A stretch of 64,000 nt of DNA from Arenimonas soli (GCF_014643775.1 NZ_BMKC01000003.1:186350-250349); one strand, 5' to 3'; numbered from the stretch's first letter, positions 1 to 9,078 are shown. Notes: generated by a model from the letters alone, not told the origin. Program-made: numbers and translations.

Positions 1-1
1 C

Positions 2-301
2 GAATCCCCCGCCGTGCTGGCCGACCGGCACGAGGCCGACGCCGGCCGGCACCTGGCCCTGGTGGCCTGTTCGGAGTGCCACGGCATGGACCTGGCTGGA
101 TTCCCGGAAGAAGGAACGCCCGGCCTGGTGGTGGCCAAGGCCTATGACGAGGCCGAGTTCGCCCGGTTATTGCGCGAGGGCATCACCAAGGCCGGCGGTG
201 AAAGTGCCAGCGGCATGATGAGCGCCGTGGCGCGCGACCGCTTCTCGGCGCTGAGCGACGAGGAGGTCGCCGCGCTCAAGGCCTTCCTGGACCAGCGCTA
301 A
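2..301 (+). CDS. c-type cytochrome, C-terminal part (5' end outside window)
   Basis: The reading frame is open from the first bases of the window, so this is the C-terminal part of a longer gene whose start lies upstream. It carries one heme c attachment motif, CSECH, followed by a short class I cytochrome c domain with a plausible distal methionine in SGMMSAV and a final helix ending KAFLDQR. The protein would act in the periplasm or on its membrane face as an electron carrier. The partner is unknown because the neighbour on this side is missing. The gene ends 25 nt before the convergent LytTR regulator gene. Confidence 0.8.
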   Translation, partial: ESPAVLADRHEADAGRHLALVACSECHGMDLAGFPEEGTPGLVVAKAYDEAEFARLLREGITKAGGESASGMMSAVARDRFSALSDEEVAALKAFLDQR

Positions 302-326
302 TCCGGTAGCCGGGCTTGCGCGGCAC

Positions 327-1211
327 TCACGACGCGGCGCCGAGCCGGTCCTTGAGGGCGGCGCGGTAGCGCCGGCTGCAGGGCAGGGTGCTGCCGTCGT
401 GCAGGTGGATGCGGGCGTCGCCGGTGTCCAGGGGTTCGATGCTGGCGACGAAGTCCAGGTTCACGATGTGGCTGCGGTGCACGCGCTGGAAGCGGGCCGG
501 GTCCAGCCGTGCCTCGATCGCCGAGATCGTCGTGCGCAGCGGGTATTCGCGGCCGCGCACGCGCAGGTTCACGTAGTTGCCCGAGGCCTGCAGGGCCTCG
601 ATGTCGCTGGCGGCGACCAGGAATTCGCGGCCGAGCTTTCGCACCAGGAAACGCTCGGGTCGTTCGACCGGCTCCTCGGGCGGTGCATCGTCGGGGGCAT
701 CGAGCAACCGGGCCTCGCCCTGCAGCCGGCGGATCACGAAGCGGTAGGCTTCCATCAGCAGCACCATTCCGGCATAGGTGCGGATGTCCTTGAGGTATTC
801 GTAAAGCAGCTGCCGGCCCCAGGGCCCGAAGTCGTAGCTTTCGCCGGCCGAGGCATAGACGGCCCAACGCAGGGCCACCATGCCCAGCACGTGCAGCGCG
901 CAGAAGGCCAGGCTGCCCGCGGCATGCGCGACCAGCGCCCGCCGCCAGTCCTCGAGCACCAGCGGGAAGCGCCGGCTGTACCAGGCCACCGCCGGCACCA
1001 GGGCCAGGAAGACCAGGTTGCTCGACCATTCCCAGATCGCCGGCTCCATGGGGTGGTGGGCGATGCCGGCCCGGCGCAGCTCCATGCCCACGGTGAGGGT
1101 GTTGGCGGTGGCGCTGATGACGACCACGCCGATCCAGTAGCCCCATTCCAGCCAGCGGCGGTGGGGCAGGTAGCGCTCGAAGGCGCTGCGGGGCTTGGAC
1201 GGCGCTGGCAT
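327..1211 (-). CDS. membrane-anchored LytTR-family DNA-binding regulator
   Basis: The 294-residue protein has about four hydrophobic segments in residues 20-165 and a LytTR DNA-binding domain in roughly residues 188-290. Recognisable LytTR features are the ALQASGNYVNL stretch, the FQRVHRSHIVNL stretch and the terminal LPCSRRYRAAL. No receiver domain is present, so the membrane part rather than a phosphorelay probably senses the signal, as in other integral-membrane LytTR proteins. It is transcribed divergently from the acyltransferase gene starting at 1362, with about 150 nt of shared upstream DNA, so that gene is a candidate target. The family call is firm; the signal and targets are unknown. 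Confidence 0.85.
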   Translation of the reverse strand: MPAPSKPRSAFERYLPHRRWLEWGYWIGVVVISATANTLTVGMELRRAGIAHHPMEPAIWEWSSNLVFLALVPAVAWYSRRFPLVLEDWRRALVAHAAGSLAFCALHVLGMVALRWAVYASAGESYDFGPWGRQLLYEYLKDIRTYAGMVLLMEAYRFVIRRLQGEARLLDAPDDAPPEEPVERPERFLVRKLGREFLVAASDIEALQASGNYVNLRVRGREYPLRTTISAIEARLDPARFQRVHRSHIVNLDFVASIEPLDTGDARIHLHDGSTLPCSRRYRAALKDRLGAAS

Positions 1212-1361
1212 CGGCGCATTCTAAGCGGCGGGCGCCGCAATCGTGCCCCGGTTCGTCCCGGGATTCCGCGATTGGTCCCCGGGCGGCCGCCACCGGTCAC
1301 CCTGCGATGGCGGGCCGGCCGGCCCGCGGCGAGGCTGCGCGTACCTTCCCGGGAGCCCGCC

Positions 1362-2552
1362 ATGCAGCGCCGCCACGACCTCGACGCCCTGCGCGTCCTC
1401 GCCATCCTGTCCCTGATCGCCTACCACTGCGGCATGCTCTACGTGGCCGAGTGGGGCTGGCACATCAAGTCCACCTACCTGCAGGAATGGCTGCAGTGGC
1501 CGATGCTGGCGATGAACCGCTGGCGCATGGCGCTGCTGTTCCTGATCTCGGGCCTGGCCATCGGCCTGTACCAGCCCGAACGGGCGCCGGGGCGCTTCGC
1601 CCTGCTGCGCACCTGGCGGCTGTTCCTGCCCCTGGTTTTCGGCATGCTGGCCATCGTGCCGGTGCAGGCCTACTGCCAGGGCGTCGTGAACGGCACCGTT
1701 GCGCCGGGCTACGGCGCTTTCCTGCTGCGCTATTGGGAGTTCCGGCCCTGGCCGGAAGGGGGCTTCGACGGCGCCGAGTACGGCATCACCTGGAACCACC
1801 TGTGGTACCTGGCCTACCTGTGGATTTACAGCCTGGTGCTGGTCGCGCTGCTGCCCGTGCTGCGTTCGGGGCCGGGCCAGCGGCTGCAGGCGGCGCTGTG
1901 CGGGCTGCGGGGCTGGCGCCTGGTTGTGGTGCCGGCGCTGCCCCTGGTGGCCTACATGAACAGCCTGCTGCCGTACTTCGAATCCACCAACGCGCTGGTC
2001 GACGACTGGTTCCAGCACGCGCAATTCTTCACCGTCTTCCTCTACGGCTTCCTGCTGGCCCGTGACGCCGGCTTCTGGGCCGAGCTGGCGCGGCTGCGCC
2101 GGCCGCTGGGCTGGGCCGCGCTGGGCCTGCTTGTGGTGTACGTGCCGTCCCTGAAACTTGGTTTCGCCCAGGACGATGCGGCGCTGGTGCTGATGCGCTG
2201 CCTGCGCGGCCTGGTCGTCTGGACCGTGCTGCTGGCCATCCTGGCCTGGGCCCGCCACGCCCTGGACCGCCCGTTCCGCTGGCTGCCTTATGCCAGCGAG
2301 GCGGTGTATCCCTGGTACGTGATCCACCAAAGCGCCACGGTGCTGCTGGCCTACTGGCTGGTGCCGCTGGAGCTGGGTGCCTGGCGCGAGGCGGTGCTGG
2401 TGGTGCTGGGCACGCTGGCGGCCTGCGCCGCCGGCCATGAAGTCGTGCGCCGGGTCGGCGTGCTGCGGCCGCTGTTCGGGCTCAAGCGGCGCAGGCCGGC
2501 GTCAGTGCGGGCGCAGCCGGAAACGTTCCCGGTAGTCGGCGGGCGTGAGTGA
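1362..2552 (+). CDS. acyltransferase family 3 (OpgC-like) integral membrane protein
   Basis: The 396-residue polytopic protein begins with the acyltransferase-3 signature region RHDLDALRVLAILSL followed by AYHCG, where the family's catalytic histidine lies. It continues with roughly ten hydrophobic segments. Such proteins transfer acyl groups (acetyl, succinyl) to extracytoplasmic carbohydrates or lipids; the substrate here cannot be read from the sequence. The start is set at the ATG preceding the conserved N-terminus, although the frame stays open far upstream. The last 51 nt overlap the 3' end of the convergent GlxA-type gene, so the terminal 15 or so residues may be a non-conserved extension. 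Confidence 0.8.
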   Translation: MQRRHDLDALRVLAILSLIAYHCGMLYVAEWGWHIKSTYLQEWLQWPMLAMNRWRMALLFLISGLAIGLYQPERAPGRFALLRTWRLFLPLVFGMLAIVPVQAYCQGVVNGTVAPGYGAFLLRYWEFRPWPEGGFDGAEYGITWNHLWYLAYLWIYSLVLVALLPVLRSGPGQRLQAALCGLRGWRLVVVPALPLVAYMNSLLPYFESTNALVDDWFQHAQFFTVFLYGFLLARDAGFWAELARLRRPLGWAALGLLVVYVPSLKLGFAQDDAALVLMRCLRGLVVWTVLLAILAWARHALDRPFRWLPYASEAVYPWYVIHQSATVLLAYWLVPLELGAWREAVLVVLGTLAACAAGHEVVRRVGVLRPLFGLKRRRPASVRAQPETFPVVGGRE

Positions 2553-3509
2553 AGTGGCGCGTTTGAACAGCTTGCGGAAGCTCGAGCTGTCCGAATAACC
2601 GCAGCGCTCGACGATTTCGTCGAAGCTCAGCAGCGTCGTTTCCAGCAGCGCCTTGGCCCGTTCTACCCGCAGGTGCTGCAGGTGGGCGAGCGGGCTGGCG
2701 TTGTAGTGCTGCCGGAAGTGGCGCAGCAGGCTGCGCTCGCTGGTGCCGCAGTGTCTGGCCAGTTCGGCGATGGTCAGTTCGCGGTGCAGTTCGCGCTGCA
2801 GGAAGCCTTCGGCCTTCTCCGACAGCGAGTGCCGCGGGCGTTCGGCAAGGGCCAGGCTGATGTAGGGCGCCTGGCTGGTGCGGTCGGGGTCGAGCAGCAT
2901 CATGCGGGCGGTGTTCTGGGCCAGCGCCGGGTCGGCCACCCGCGCCAGCACCTGCAGCAGGTAGCCCATCACCGCGGTGCTGGCGCCGGTGGTGGCGATG
3001 CTGCCGTCTTCGACCACCATGCGCTGTACGTCCAGCCGCACCCGCGGGTAATGGCTGCGGAAGGCGCCGTCGAGCCACCAGCTGGTGGTCGCCTCGTGGC
3101 CGTCGAGCAGGCCGGCTTCGGCCAGCAGCAGGCTACCGCAGCAGTTGGCCGCCAGCGGCACGCCGCGCAGCGACAGGGCTCGCAGGAGTTCGATCTCGGG
3201 GCCGTAGCCGCGGACCCGTTCCAGTGCGTCGTGCACGCTGGCGTGCATGTAGCCGGGCACCAGCAGCAGGTCCAGCGCGCGGTCGGGCGAGTTCACCGGG
3301 CCGATGACCAGGTCGCCATCAAGGGTGATGGTGGCCTGGCCGCGGGCACCGACCAGCACCGATTCGAGCTTGAGTTTCGTGGCCGGGTCGCGCAGCTGGG
3401 CCAGCTTCTGCGCGATCCTGAGCAGGTCCATCACGCCCGTGTAGCTCGACGGCATGGCGCCATCCATGGCCAGCAGGCCCAGGGTGAAGCGGCCGTCAGC
3501 GGGCGACAT
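2502..3509 (-). CDS. GlxA-family transcriptional regulator (DJ-1/PfpI-like domain + AraC HTH)
   Basis: The N-terminal half (residues 1-180) is a DJ-1/PfpI-like fold with the AANCCGSLLLAEAGLLDG segment at the usual nucleophile-elbow position. The C-terminal half (about 220-330) is an AraC-type double helix-turn-helix, with ERSLLRHFRQHYNASP and the SDSSSFRKLFKR motif. This is the layout of GlxA/FtrA/CdhR regulators, which usually activate catabolic genes. The chosen ATG starts MSPADGRFTLGLL and overlaps the upstream gene by 14 nt, suggesting a two-gene transcript; the frame is open to 3602. No catabolic genes are adjacent, so the target is unknown. Confidence 0.85.
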   Translation of the reverse strand: MSPADGRFTLGLLAMDGAMPSSYTGVMDLLRIAQKLAQLRDPATKLKLESVLVGARGQATITLDGDLVIGPVNSPDRALDLLLVPGYMHASVHDALERVRGYGPEIELLRALSLRGVPLAANCCGSLLLAEAGLLDGHEATTSWWLDGAFRSHYPRVRLDVQRMVVEDGSIATTGASTAVMGYLLQVLARVADPALAQNTARMMLLDPDRTSQAPYISLALAERPRHSLSEKAEGFLQRELHRELTIAELARHCGTSERSLLRHFRQHYNASPLAHLQHLRVERAKALLETTLLSFDEIVERCGYSDSSSFRKLFKRATSLTPADYRERFRLRPH

Positions 3510-3930
3510 AGATCGACCCCGAATGCTCCGACAGCCAGTCCAGCAGGACCCGCGGCACGGCCAGGGCCGGCAGCGGGCCGGTGGCGGCCTGGTCGCAGTC
3601 AAGCAGCCGCACGCGGCCGGGGTGGCCTTCGGGCAGGGCGGTCGCCGACGGCGCCACCAGGGTCGGCTGGCCCTGGTCGTCGCGGGTCAGCAGCCACAGG
3701 CCGGGCGGGGGCGCGCTGCCCAGTTCGCAGCTGTCGGCGACGCGCAGCTTCAGGTCGCGGCTGTCGGCCGGCAAAAGGCGCCAGCGGCGCTGGGGGGCCT
3801 CGAAGACGGCGCTGTAGCGGGTGCCCTCGACGAAGATCGACTCGTCGGCGACCGGCACCGCGGCTTCGGAAGCCACGGGGGGGACGGACAGCATCGCGGT
3901 CAGCAGGGCCAGGGTCATCAGGCGTTTCAT
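3496..3930 (-). CDS. exported protein of unknown function
   Basis: The 144-residue protein has a typical Sec signal peptide: a charged MKR start, a hydrophobic core in residues 4-16 and a likely cut after SEAA around residue 24. The mature part is small and contains two cysteines, CELG and LLDCDQ, that could form a disulfide. No family was recognised. It lies upstream of the GlxA-type regulator and overlaps its start by 14 nt, so the two are probably co-transcribed. Confidence 0.65.
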   Translation of the reverse strand: MKRLMTLALLTAMLSVPPVASEAAVPVADESIFVEGTRYSAVFEAPQRRWRLLPADSRDLKLRVADSCELGSAPPPGLWLLTRDDQGQPTLVAPSATALPEGHPGRVRLLDCDQAATGPLPALAVPRVLLDWLSEHSGSIYVAR

Positions 3931-4036
3931 GGCGGTCTCCTCGTGTCCCGGGCGGGGGCGCCGGGGTGCACACAGGGTCGCGCTGGCGAGTCTGGCCCGG
4001 CAGTGGCGAAAACGCCACCCTCGGGGCGAAATCCGC

Positions 4037-4921
4037 CTAATCGCCGGTCGGACAGCCGTCGGTGTAGTGCAGCCAGCCCGTGACCAGGCCCCCGTCGGTT
4101 TCGATGCGCTCGACCCGCCCGCAGGTCAGCACGGGGCGGTTTTCGCCCGGGGGCAGCCAGCGCGGCTGGTCCTCGCCGGGCAGGACGTCGGTGGCCGGCA
4201 CCGGCTTCACCGTTTCGATGTCGCCGCTGCCCAGGTCGACCAGGCAGTCGAAGCGGTCGCCGCCGGAATCGACCAGGCGCACCGCCGCCTTGCCGCGGTT
4301 GAGCGGCCAGGCCTTGCTGGCGCCTTCGGTGACCACGCCGCCGTCGAAGGCGCAGCGCAGGACGGCAGGGCCGAGGGTGGGCAGGGCACGGGTCCAGTCG
4401 TCGTCGGCCTTGCCGGCGGCGTCGAAGGACGGCGCGTTTTCCAGGTCCAGGCCGTATAGCGCGCGGCAGCAGCCGCTGCCTTCGCGGCCGTCGGCAAAGC
4501 GCAGCGCGGCGCTGAAGGGCATCGCCGGGCCATCGGCCATGGTGTCGAAACACTGCGCCGGCGACAGCACGGCGCCGGTGAAGGCGCCGGGTTCGTCTTC
4601 CGGCGCCCCCTTGAAGGTCCAGGCACCGGTTTCAGTGGCCGCCAGTTCGCCCACCAGCAGGGTTTCGTTGCCGGGTTCGGTCAGCACGCCGCCCTGCATG
4701 CCCAATTCCAGCGACCAGAAGGGCTCGTTGCCGCTGCAGCTGAAGCTTCGTGGCCCCTGGCCGGGGGGCGCATCGGGCGTCGGCGGGGCCTCGGGGACCG
4801 GCACGGGCTCCGCGACCGGCGCCGGCGCGGCGCTGGTCGCCTCGGCGGCGGGTTCGGGGGCCGGGGAACACGCGGCCAGGGCCAGGGTGGTCAACGACAG
4901 CAACAAGACAATGGGGCGCAT
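4037..4921 (-). CDS. predicted lipoprotein with two similar cysteine-containing modules
   Basis: The 294-residue product has a lipoprotein signal (ALAAC, lipid-modified Cys18) followed by a Pro/Ala/Glu-rich linker to about residue 50. The globular part starts FSCSGNEPFWSLEL, a motif seen in secreted COG3650-type heavy-metal-resistance/META-neighbour proteins with the sequence 'GNEPFW'. It ends with another cysteine region, VLTCGRVERIETDGG. The frame is open upstream to 5401, but the lipobox fixes the start at 4921. It is probably an outer-membrane or periplasmic lipoprotein; its function is not established. Confidence 0.75.
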   Translation of the reverse strand: MRPIVLLLSLTTLALAACSPAPEPAAEATSAAPAPVAEPVPVPEAPPTPDAPPGQGPRSFSCSGNEPFWSLELGMQGGVLTEPGNETLLVGELAATETGAWTFKGAPEDEPGAFTGAVLSPAQCFDTMADGPAMPFSAALRFADGREGSGCCRALYGLDLENAPSFDAAGKADDDWTRALPTLGPAVLRCAFDGGVVTEGASKAWPLNRGKAAVRLVDSGGDRFDCLVDLGSGDIETVKPVPATDVLPGEDQPRWLPPGENRPVLTCGRVERIETDGGLVTGWLHYTDGCPTGD

Positions 4922-5081
4922 GGCGAAGCTCCGGCAGTCAAAGCGCACGATGCCGCAGGGCCAGGGCCCCGGCAAGCTGAACGAACCCGGGCCAGCCGCC
5001 GGCGCCGGGTCAACCCGCCGGGCCGGCGGGCGTTCTGGAGGGACATGGGCGGAATCCACCGCCACGAATCGGAGAACACAC

Positions 5082-5606
5082 ATGCGCAAGACCCTGCTTT
5101 TCACCGCGCTGGCCCTGGCCAGTGGCCTCGTGATGGCGCAGCAGTCCGCGCCGGCCAAGCCCGGCGTCGACCGCGAGGCTGCGCGTGCCGAATGGCGCGC
5201 CAAGGCCGATGCCCGCTTCGCCGCGGCCGACAAGGACGGCGACGGCCAGCTCGACCGCGTCGAGGCCCAGGGGCTGAGCGAGCGCCTGGCCAGCAACTTC
5301 GATCGGGTCGATGCCAATGCCGACGGCGAGATCAGCCGCGACGAAATGGCGGCCATGCACGCGAAAATGCGCCACCACGGCCGCAGGGGCAGCCACGGCA
5401 TGGGCTACATGCGCGGCCTGATGAAAGGCATGGACGACGACGGCAACGGTGCCATCAGCCGCGCCGAGCTCGGCGACAAGATGCCGAAGCTGGCCGAAAA
5501 CTTCGCGGCCATCGACAGCAACGGCGACGGCGAGCTCAGTCGCGACGAGATGCGCGCCTTCCACAAGGCGCGTCGCGCCGAACGCCAGGCGGCCAAGACG
5601 AACTAG
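5082..5606 (+). CDS. secreted EF-hand calcium-binding protein
   Basis: The 174-residue protein has a signal peptide ending at VMAQ (about residue 20) and four canonical EF-hand loops: DKDGDGQLDRVE, DANADGEISRDE, DDDGNGAISRAE and DSNGDGELSRDE. Each has acidic residues at positions 1, 3, 5 and 12, so calcium binding is likely. A histidine- and glycine-rich stretch (HHGRRGSHG) sits between loops 2 and 3. A GGAG ribosome site lies 8 nt before the ATG. Related periplasmic EF-hand proteins are common in Xanthomonadales, but their role is unknown. Confidence 0.85.
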   Translation: MRKTLLFTALALASGLVMAQQSAPAKPGVDREAARAEWRAKADARFAAADKDGDGQLDRVEAQGLSERLASNFDRVDANADGEISRDEMAAMHAKMRHHGRRGSHGMGYMRGLMKGMDDDGNGAISRAELGDKMPKLAENFAAIDSNGDGELSRDEMRAFHKARRAERQAAKTN

Positions 5607-5659
5607 GGCGGGGGTGTCCGCGGGGGCGGGGCGCGGGGGCGCCCCGCCCGCGCGATGCG

Positions 5660-6271
5660 TCAGAAGCGCAGGCCGGCGCTGATGCCGTAGACGATCGGGT
5701 CGACTTCGGCGGTGCCGACGTTGCCCAGGGTTTCCACCGTCACGTCGGTTTCGAAGGACAGGCGGCGCACGTCGGCACGCAGGAAGAATCGATCGTTGAC
5801 GAACCAGTCCAGGCCGGCGCCGAAGGCGATGCCGTTGGCATTGGAGCCGTCGATGCCCAGGCCGGAAAGCGCGCCCAGGGTGCGTTCCCCGGAAACATTC
5901 ACCCAGCCGTAGCCCAGGCCGATGAACGGGCGCACGGGACTGTCCGGGGCGAAGTGGTAATTCACGCTGAGCGTGGTCGGGCGGTGTTCGACGCTGGCCA
6001 CGGTGCCCAGGCCCGCCAGCGACACCTCGTGTTCGAACCGGGCCAGGCCCGACCACAGTTCCACCGACCAGCTGTCGTTGAAGGCGTAGGCGGCGCTGCC
6101 GGTCAGGCTCCAGTCGTCGTTCACGGTGGCGTCGGCACCGGCCAGCTGGTCGTTGTCGGACTTGGGGTCGGTGTTCTGGTAGCCCAGCGTCAGGCTGAAG
6201 GCCTGGGCGTTGGCGCCGGAAGCGACGAGCGCGGCGGCGAGGGCGAAGCTGGTCAGCACGAGACGTTGCAT
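5660..6271 (-). CDS. OmpW-family outer membrane protein
   Basis: The 203-residue protein has a signal peptide (cut after GANA, about residue 22) and alternating beta-strand sequence typical of the eight-stranded OmpW barrel. It has the family's RPFIGLGYGW strand and a C-terminal strand ending in Phe (YGISAGLRF), the BAM recognition signature. Length fits OmpW (about 200). It would sit in the outer membrane as a narrow channel for hydrophobic small molecules. It is convergent with the EF-hand gene and divergent from aceF. Confidence 0.85.
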   Translation of the reverse strand: MQRLVLTSFALAAALVASGANAQAFSLTLGYQNTDPKSDNDQLAGADATVNDDWSLTGSAAYAFNDSWSVELWSGLARFEHEVSLAGLGTVASVEHRPTTLSVNYHFAPDSPVRPFIGLGYGWVNVSGERTLGALSGLGIDGSNANGIAFGAGLDWFVNDRFFLRADVRRLSFETDVTVETLGNVGTAEVDPIVYGISAGLRF

Positions 6272-6656
6272 GGGGGATCTCCTGGCGTTCAGAGGGGCCG
6301 GCCGGCGACCGGTGCGCAGAGGCTGCCCCGGCGGCGATCAATCCGCGGTGAGCCCGGCGCCAAGACGCCGTGAAACCAACCCCCGATGAACGCCGGCGGA
6401 ACTCCTGGCCCGTCCGGATGTCCCAAATGGCACAGGTGCCGCCAAGATGTCCGGGCGAACCTGTGGATCGTCGCAAGGGAAGATCTGAAGCAGTCCCTTG
6501 GCGCAAGGGCCGGAATGGTCCCGTCCGGACGCGAACAGCACGCGCGTTCCAAGGCGTTAGCGCTGCCCACGCCCCCCAGGCATCCCCCGGGGGGTTTTTT
6601 TTGCGGCCAACCGGGGGACAATGGAAAACCCTCCGTTCGAAAACCCCAGGTGGACC
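6272..6656. other. 385-nt gene-free divergent interval between the OmpW gene and aceF
   Basis: No reading frame here has coding character. The interval must hold promoters for the OmpW gene (minus) and the aceF cluster (plus). The only clear element is an intrinsic-terminator structure at its right end, listed separately. Several short inverted repeats rich in CCGG occur around 6400-6530, and I could not identify a known RNA family in them. Confidence 0.5.
6572..6602 (+). terminator. intrinsic terminator 55 nt upstream of the aceF start
   Basis: A run of six C (6572-6577) can pair with six G (6589-6594) across an 11-nt loop, immediately followed by eight T (6595-6602). This is a strong plus-strand Rho-independent terminator signature. 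No plus-strand gene ends upstream, because the OmpW gene is on the other strand. It therefore either attenuates the aceF leader or ends a small RNA encoded in 6300-6570. Confidence 0.65.
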
Positions 6657-8015
6657 ATGGCCGAGCTCAAGGAAGCGCGGGTGCCGGATATCGGCGACGA
6701 CAAGGACGTGCCGGTGATCGAAGTGCTCGTCAAGCCGGGCGACACCGTCAGCAAGGACCAGGGCCTGGTCACGCTTGAATCGGACAAGGCGACGATGGAA
6801 GTGCCGGCGCCCTTCGACGGCGTCGTGCGCGAGGTGAAGGTGAAGGTCGGCGACGAGCTGTCCGAGGGCTCGGTGGTGGCGCTGATCGAGCCCGCCGCGG
6901 ACGCCGGGGACAAGCCGGCGGCGAAAGCCGAAGCAAAGCCTGCGGAAAAGCCCGAGGCCAAGCCCGAGGCCAAGGCAGACGCCGAGCCGGAAGCCAGGCC
7001 GGCGTCAAAGCCCGAGCCCAAGTCCGCGCCGGCCCAGCCCTCGACGCCGGCCATGAATGCCGGTAACCCGAATTCCCCGCCGGTCACCTTCGACGCCGAG
7101 GCCCTGATGCCCGGCAAGGTGCCGCACGCCAGTCCGGCGGTGCGCCTGTTCGCCCGCGAACTGGGCGTCGACCTCGACCAGGTCAGCGGCAGCGCCCGTG
7201 GCGGCCGCATCAGCAAGGAAGACGTGCAGGCCCATGTGAAGTCGGTGATGGCCGGCGGCGGCGCGCGCGCCGGTGGCGGTGGCGGCGGCCTGGACCTGAT
7301 TCCCTGGCCCAAGGTCGATTTCGGCAAGTTCGGCGACATCGAGCGCAAGCCGCTGTCGCGCATCCAGAAGCTCAGCGGCGCCAACCTGGCCCGCAACTGG
7401 GCGATGATCCCGCACGTCACCCAGTTCGAAGACGCCGACATCACCGAGATGGAGGCCTTCCGCAAGCGCCTGGGCGAAGAGAACAAGGACACCAAGGTCA
7501 CGCCGCTGGTCTTCCTCATCAAGGCGGCGGTGGCGGGCCTGAAGAAATTCCCGGCCTTCAACGCCTCGCTCGACGGCGACGAACTGGTGCTCAAGCAGTA
7601 CTTCAACATCGGCATCGCCGTGGACACGCCCGATGGCCTGGTGGTGCCGGTGATCCGCGACGCCGACCGCAAGGGCCTGCTGGAACTGGCCCGTGAGCTG
7701 GGCGAGATCAGCGCCAAGGCCCGGGACAAGAAGCTTTCGTCGGCGGACATGCAGGGCGGCTGTTTTTCGATCAGTTCGCTGGGCGGCATCGGCGGCACGG
7801 CCTTCACGCCGATCATCAACGCGCCCGAAGTGGCCATCCTGGGCGTGTCGCGCAGCGCGATGAAGCCGGTCTGGAACGGCAAGGACTTCGCGCCGCGGCT
7901 GATGCTGCCGCTGAGCCTGAGCTACGACCACCGGGTGATCGACGGCGCCGCCGCCGCGCGTTTCACCAGCTACCTGGCGCAGGTGCTGGGCGACCTGCGC
8001 CGGCTGCTGCTGTGA
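6657..8015 (+). CDS. aceF: pyruvate dehydrogenase E2, dihydrolipoyllysine acetyltransferase
   Basis: The protein has one lipoyl domain (residues 1-80, lipoyl lysine K44 in [10 protein letters not shown]), a long Ala/Pro/Lys/Glu linker, an E3-binding domain ([17 protein letters not shown], about 155-190) and the acyltransferase domain. The catalytic DHRVIDG motif lies near residue 425. It transfers the acetyl group from E1 through lipoamide to CoA in the cytosol. The start is the ATG giving [14 protein letters not shown], as in Xanthomonas homologues. An in-frame ATG at 6621 also has a purine-rich site (GGGGG), so a 12-residue extension is possible. Only one lipoyl domain is present, whereas the Escherichia coli enzyme has three. 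No E1 gene is in the window. Confidence 0.95.
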   Translation: MAELKEARVPDIGDDKDVPVIEVLVKPGDTVSKDQGLVTLESDKATMEVPAPFDGVVREVKVKVGDELSEGSVVALIEPAADAGDKPAAKAEAKPAEKPEAKPEAKADAEPEARPASKPEPKSAPAQPSTPAMNAGNPNSPPVTFDAEALMPGKVPHASPAVRLFARELGVDLDQVSGSARGGRISKEDVQAHVKSVMAGGGARAGGGGGGLDLIPWPKVDFGKFGDIERKPLSRIQKLSGANLARNWAMIPHVTQFEDADITEMEAFRKRLGEENKDTKVTPLVFLIKAAVAGLKKFPAFNASLDGDELVLKQYFNIGIAVDTPDGLVVPVIRDADRKGLLELARELGEISAKARDKKLSSADMQGGCFSISSLGGIGGTAFTPIINAPEVAILGVSRSAMKPVWNGKDFAPRLMLPLSLSYDHRVIDGAAAARFTSYLAQVLGDLRRLLL

Positions 8016-8022
8016 CCGATTC

Positions 8023-9078
8023 ATGAGCGCGCCGGCCGCACAAGCGACCCGCAACGCCGGCGAAGCGGCTGCGGCCGGCGAAGGCTGGTGGAACCAGGTC
8101 CTGGTCGAACTGGGCGGCGTCAGCCTCACCCCGGCCGGGCTGACGGGCGCGGTAAGCGTCTTCGTCGTCGCCTGGCTGGTGTCGCTGGTGTTTCGCCGCG
8201 GCCTCGCGCGGCTGTCCGACCGCAAGGGTACGCGCGATCGTCGCGCCGCCATCTACACCGTCGGCCGCATGGTGCACTACCTGCTGCTGTTCATCGCCTT
8301 CCTGTTGGCGCTGGAGCTCATCGGCCTGCCGGCCAGCCGCTTCGCGGTGTTCGCCGGCGCGATCGGCGTCGGCCTGGGCTTCGGCCTGCAGGCGATCTTC
8401 AACAACTTCATCTCCGGCATCATCCTGCTGTTCGACCGCAGCCTGAAGGTCGGCGACTTCGTCGAACTCGAATCGGGCGTGCACGGCGAGGTCAGCGACA
8501 TCAACATCCGCGCCACCCGCATCACCACCAACGACAACATCGAAATCCTGGTGCCCAACTCCGAGTTCGTCAGCGGCCGGGTGGTGAACTGGACCCACAA
8601 CGACGTCTCGCGCCGCCTGCGCATTCCCTTCGGCGTGGCCTACGGCAGCGACAAGGAAACGGTGAAGACCGCGGCGCTGGAAGCCGCCGCCGCCGTTCCC
8701 TTCACCCTGGCGCAGGAAGGCCCGCGCCGGCCCCAGGTGTGGTTGACCGAATTCGGCGACTCCAGCCTGAACTTCGACCTGGTGGTCTGGCTGACCGCCG
8801 AAGCCACCAAGCGCCCGTCGGCGGTGAAGGCTGCCTATAACTGGGAGCTGGAAACCGCGCTGGCCAGGCACGGACTCGAGATCCCCTTCCCGCAGCGCGA
8901 CCTGCATATCCGCAGCGCCTTCGGCCTGCGCGACAAGGATGCCTGGACAGCGCTGGGCCGGCCGGCTCCGGAGGAGAAGCAGGCACCGCCGCCGGTCCGG
9001 TCCGGCGACAACGACGCCACCGAGGACGTCAAGCGAGAAATCGCCGAAGCACCCGCCAAGCCCGCGCCCGAAGAATGA
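8023..9078 (+). CDS. MscS-family mechanosensitive ion channel
   Basis: The 351-residue protein has hydrophobic segments near residues 35-60, 80-105 and 110-135. The last matches the pore helix TM3, with its Ala/Gly-rich FAGAIGVGLGFGLQ and the following NNFISG. The beta domain follows (SLKVGDFVELESGVHGEV) and the alpha/beta vestibule includes the usual LVPNSEF motif. The last 45 residues are charged, Pro-rich and probably disordered. It would release solutes on hypoosmotic shock. It begins 7 nt after aceF, so it is likely co-transcribed with the pyruvate dehydrogenase genes, with no obvious functional reason. Confidence 0.9.
   Translation: MSAPAAQATRNAGEAAAAGEGWWNQVLVELGGVSLTPAGLTGAVSVFVVAWLVSLVFRRGLARLSDRKGTRDRRAAIYTVGRMVHYLLLFIAFLLALELIGLPASRFAVFAGAIGVGLGFGLQAIFNNFISGIILLFDRSLKVGDFVELESGVHGEVSDINIRATRITTNDNIEILVPNSEFVSGRVVNWTHNDVSRRLRIPFGVAYGSDKETVKTAALEAAAAVPFTLAQEGPRRPQVWLTEFGDSSLNFDLVVWLTAEATKRPSAVKAAYNWELETALARHGLEIPFPQRDLHIRSAFGLRDKDAWTALGRPAPEEKQAPPPVRSGDNDATEDVKREIAEAPAKPAPEE

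Noticed and set aside
6386-6778. 130-codon frame across the aceF leader
   Set aside because: It runs through the terminator structure and into aceF in another frame; Arg/Gly/Gln-rich without features.
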